From: Gemmatimonadota bacterium
Lineage (GTDB): Bacteria > Gemmatimonadota > Gemmatimonadetes > Longimicrobiales > Gaopeijiaceae
DNA length: 7,345 nt
Assembly (NCBI GenBank): GCA_030550695.1
Contig: JAUQOX010000147.1
Span: 1 to 7,345 of the forward strand
Direction of reading: 5' to 3'
Shown here: positions 5,869 through 7,345 of the stretch, one piece after another
Layout: every line of letters begins with the position of its first letter
Position numbering within the stretch: the stretch's first letter is position 1
The notes under the pieces: generated by a model
Database searches by the model: none
What the model was told of the DNA's origin: nothing
Seen by the model: only the letters and a program-made list of their open reading frames with translations
Made by a program: the position numbers and the translations under genes

Positions 5869-7142
5869 GGGTCGAGCCGGTGGAACCCGAGGTAAGGGTG
5901 AAGGACCTCCGGAAGGGCCACCCCGCCTCCCTCCTCTTGATAGGTCTCCAGGAGGGCCACCACGAGCCGGGGCAGGGCCACACCTGAGCCGTTCAAGGTA
6001 TGAAGGAATTCCGGGCGGGCCCCCGGCTGGGGACGGTACCGGAGGTTGGCTCGCCGGGCCTGGTAGTCGGTGAACACCGAACAGCTGGACACCTCCAGCC
6101 ATTTCCCCACCCCCGGCGCCCAAACTTCCAGATCGTAGGTCATGGCGCTGGAAAAGCCCAGGTCGCCCGCGGCCAAAAGAACCACCCGGTAGGCCAGGCC
6201 CAGGCGCTGGAGGACGGTTTCGGCCTCCCGGGTGAGTTCTTCCAACGCCTGTCGGCTCCTCTCGGGGGCTTCGAAACGGACCAGCTCCACCTTGTCGAAC
6301 TGGTGGACCCGGAGAAGCCCTCGGGTGTCCTTTCCGGCGGCCCCGGCCTCCCTGCGGAAGCAAGGGGAATAGGCCGTGTAGCGGAGGGGAAGTTCATGGG
6401 CCTCGAGGATCTCGTCCCGATGCAGGTTGGTCACCGGCACCTCGGCGGTGGGGATCAGCCACAGCTCGTCCCTTTCCACCACGTACGACTCTTCGGCGAA
6501 CTTGGGGAGCTGGCCGGTTCCCGTCATGGTTTCCGGCGTCACCAGGTAGGGTACCCGCAACTCCAGGTAGCCGTGCTCGCACGTATGGAGGTCCAGCATG
6601 AAGTCGATGAGGCCTCGCTGAAGCCGCGCCCCCCTGCCCTTCAACAAGGGGAAGCCGGATCCCGAAATCTTGGCTCCCCGGGGAAGATCCAGGATCCCCA
6701 GCTTCTCCCCCAACTCCCAGTGGGGCTTGGGGGCGAACGAGAAGCGGGGGAGTTCCCCCCACTCCCGCACCACCCGGTTGGACTCCTCTCCCCCCGGAGG
6801 TACCTCGGGCAGGGGGAGGTTAGGGAGTCGGAGGAGCTCTTGTCGGATCTCCTCTTCCACCCCGGCCAACAGGTGGTCCAGCTCGGCAATCCGGTCTCCC
6901 ACCCGCCGCATTTCCAGGATCTCTTCGGCCGGCTCTTCCCCCCGCTTCTTCCGCTCGCCGATCCGGCGGGATACCTGATTCCGCAGGGCCTTCAGCTCCT
7001 GCCCCTCGGCAATGAGCTTCCGCCTCAACTCGTCCCGGCTCAATAGCCGGTCCACGGCGGCCGGATGCGACGGGTCCCCCCGACGAGCCAGGGCAGCTTT
7101 CGTTCCCTCGGGATCGGACCGGATGAGCTTCAGATCCAGCAT
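5865..7142 (-). CDS. serS: Seryl-tRNA synthetase
   Basis: This class II aminoacyl-tRNA synthetase charges tRNA-Ser (and the selenocysteine tRNA where present) with serine, using ATP, in the cytoplasm. The 425-residue length is normal for the bacterial type. The N-terminus MLDLKLIRSDPE is characteristic, followed by the long antiparallel coiled-coil tRNA-binding arm (about 27-103). The catalytic core shows motif 1 around GARLQRGLIDFM, the serine-recognition loop TAE (232-234), motif 2 CFRREAGAAGKDTRGLLRVHQF (split here as FRRE at 262-265 and GLLRVHQFDKVE at 275-286), and motif 3 NGSGVALPRLVVALLE (384-399, with Arg392). The start is ATG 7142 with a GAGGGGAG site just upstream. The gene follows an unknown gene after 9 bases and its TGA overlaps the kinase's TTG start. 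No T-box or other leader is visible, as expected for an internal operon gene. Nothing appears truncated or missing. Confidence 0.97.
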   Translation of the reverse strand: MLDLKLIRSDPEGTKAALARRGDPSHPAAVDRLLSRDELRRKLIAEGQELKALRNQVSRRIGERKKRGEEPAEEILEMRRVGDRIAELDHLLAGVEEEIRQELLRLPNLPLPEVPPGGEESNRVVREWGELPRFSFAPKPHWELGEKLGILDLPRGAKISGSGFPLLKGRGARLQRGLIDFMLDLHTCEHGYLELRVPYLVTPETMTGTGQLPKFAEESYVVERDELWLIPTAEVPVTNLHRDEILEAHELPLRYTAYSPCFRREAGAAGKDTRGLLRVHQFDKVELVRFEAPERSRQALEELTREAETVLQRLGLAYRVVLLAAGDLGFSSAMTYDLEVWAPGVGKWLEVSSCSVFTDYQARRANLRYRPQPGARPEFLHTLNGSGVALPRLVVALLETYQEEGGGVALPEVLHPYLGFHRLDP

Positions 7143-7143
7143 G

Positions 7144-7151
7144 ACTCCCCT
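7144..7151 (-). promoter_or_regulatory. Ribosome binding site of serS, abutting the upstream stop
   Basis: On the minus strand the junction reads TAGAGGGGAGTCATG: the TAG stop of the upstream gene is followed at once by a purine-rich AGGGGAG, then the serS ATG. This supports ATG 7142 as the start and co-translation with the upstream gene. Confidence 0.6.
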
Positions 7152-7345
7152 CTACTTCCGTTTCCGGGGGAGGAGGTTCCGGTCGTTGCAGTTGGGATTC
7201 ACGTCGAAGACAAAGGTCACCGTCCCCGCCGCCGGATCCACGGCCAGGGGCTGGAGCTTGCCGTAGTATACGCACAAGGTCCCGTAGAACCCCGTCGTTT
7301 GGCGGGTACGCACCACGTACGTGGTCCCCAGCTCCACGGGGACCG
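7152..7345 (-). CDS. Unknown protein, C-terminal 63 residues (5' end outside window)
   Basis: The frame is open from the right edge to the TAG at 7152-7154 and runs on beyond the window, so the GTG at 7337 need not be the start. I do not recognise the family. The fragment alternates hydrophobic and polar residues as in a beta-rich domain (TTYVVRTRQTTGFYGTLCVYYGK, then TVTFVFDVNPNCNDRNLLP, given as separate stretches), and ends in the basic PRKRK. It has two cysteines, in TLCVYYGK and NPNCNDR, which could pair in an exported protein, but no signal sequence can be seen because the N-terminus is missing. It sits 9 bases before serS on the same strand, and its stop abuts the serS ribosome site, so it is probably the operon partner upstream of serS. 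That it is a real gene rests on this spacing, GC-ending codons and natural composition. Confidence 0.6.
   Translation of the reverse strand, partial: VPVELGTTYVVRTRQTTGFYGTLCVYYGKLQPLAVDPAAGTVTFVFDVNPNCNDRNLLPRKRK

Noticed and set aside
4747..5895. 382-codon plus-strand open frame antisense to the histidine kinase
   Set aside because: It is a shadow of a kinase whose H, N, G1 and G2 boxes are all intact; the frame itself has low-complexity sequence.
5869..6363. N-terminal extension of the histidine kinase frame into serS
   Set aside because: It would bury the first membrane helix about 165 residues inside a Gly/Pro/Arg-rich stretch that overlaps serS. The TTG at 5868 gives a normal membrane-protein start.
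6000..7046. 348-codon plus-strand open frame antisense to serS
   Set aside because: It is a shadow of a complete, textbook seryl-tRNA synthetase.

Overview
The window is a GC-rich bacterial chromosomal segment packed with genes on both strands. It looks like an ordinary housekeeping neighbourhood rather than an accessory island: I see no mobile element, CRISPR array, tRNA or rRNA. The best lineage guess is Gemmatimonadota or a similar high-GC environmental phylum. This rests on a single-TM coiled-coil DUF948-type protein and on a sensor kinase with the AHQLGTPLSSL H-box that I associate with Bacteroidota and Gemmatimonadota. Both points come from memory and were not searched, so the assignment is tentative.

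Left part, plus strand (1-2345). A truncated gene of unknown function enters from the left edge and ends at 651. A 99-base gap follows, holding a strong GC hairpin and a TANNNT box just upstream of the next ATG. Then comes a DUF948-like membrane-anchored coiled-coil protein (751-1332). Its stop overlaps the start of an exported zinc-dependent phospholipase C-type protein (1329-2345) in a GTGA junction.

Right part, minus strand, in transcription order (7345 down to 2342). The C-terminal end of an unrecognised protein is followed after 9 bases by seryl-tRNA synthetase (serS), a membrane sensor histidine kinase and a PcrA/UvrD superfamily 1 DNA helicase. serS and the kinase share TTGA; the kinase and the helicase share GTGA. 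All the minus-strand genes look like one tightly coupled operon whose promoter lies outside the window.

The two blocks converge on the palindrome CTAG at 2342-2345, which supplies the TAG stop codon of both the phospholipase-like gene and pcrA, leaving no intergenic space. The points most worth a second look are the serS-kinase-pcrA coupling with no response regulator beside it, the kinase's Gln in place of the usual acidic residue after the phospho-His, the possible leaderless start of the DUF948 gene, and the two unidentified partial genes at the edges. I found no convincing new multi-gene system.
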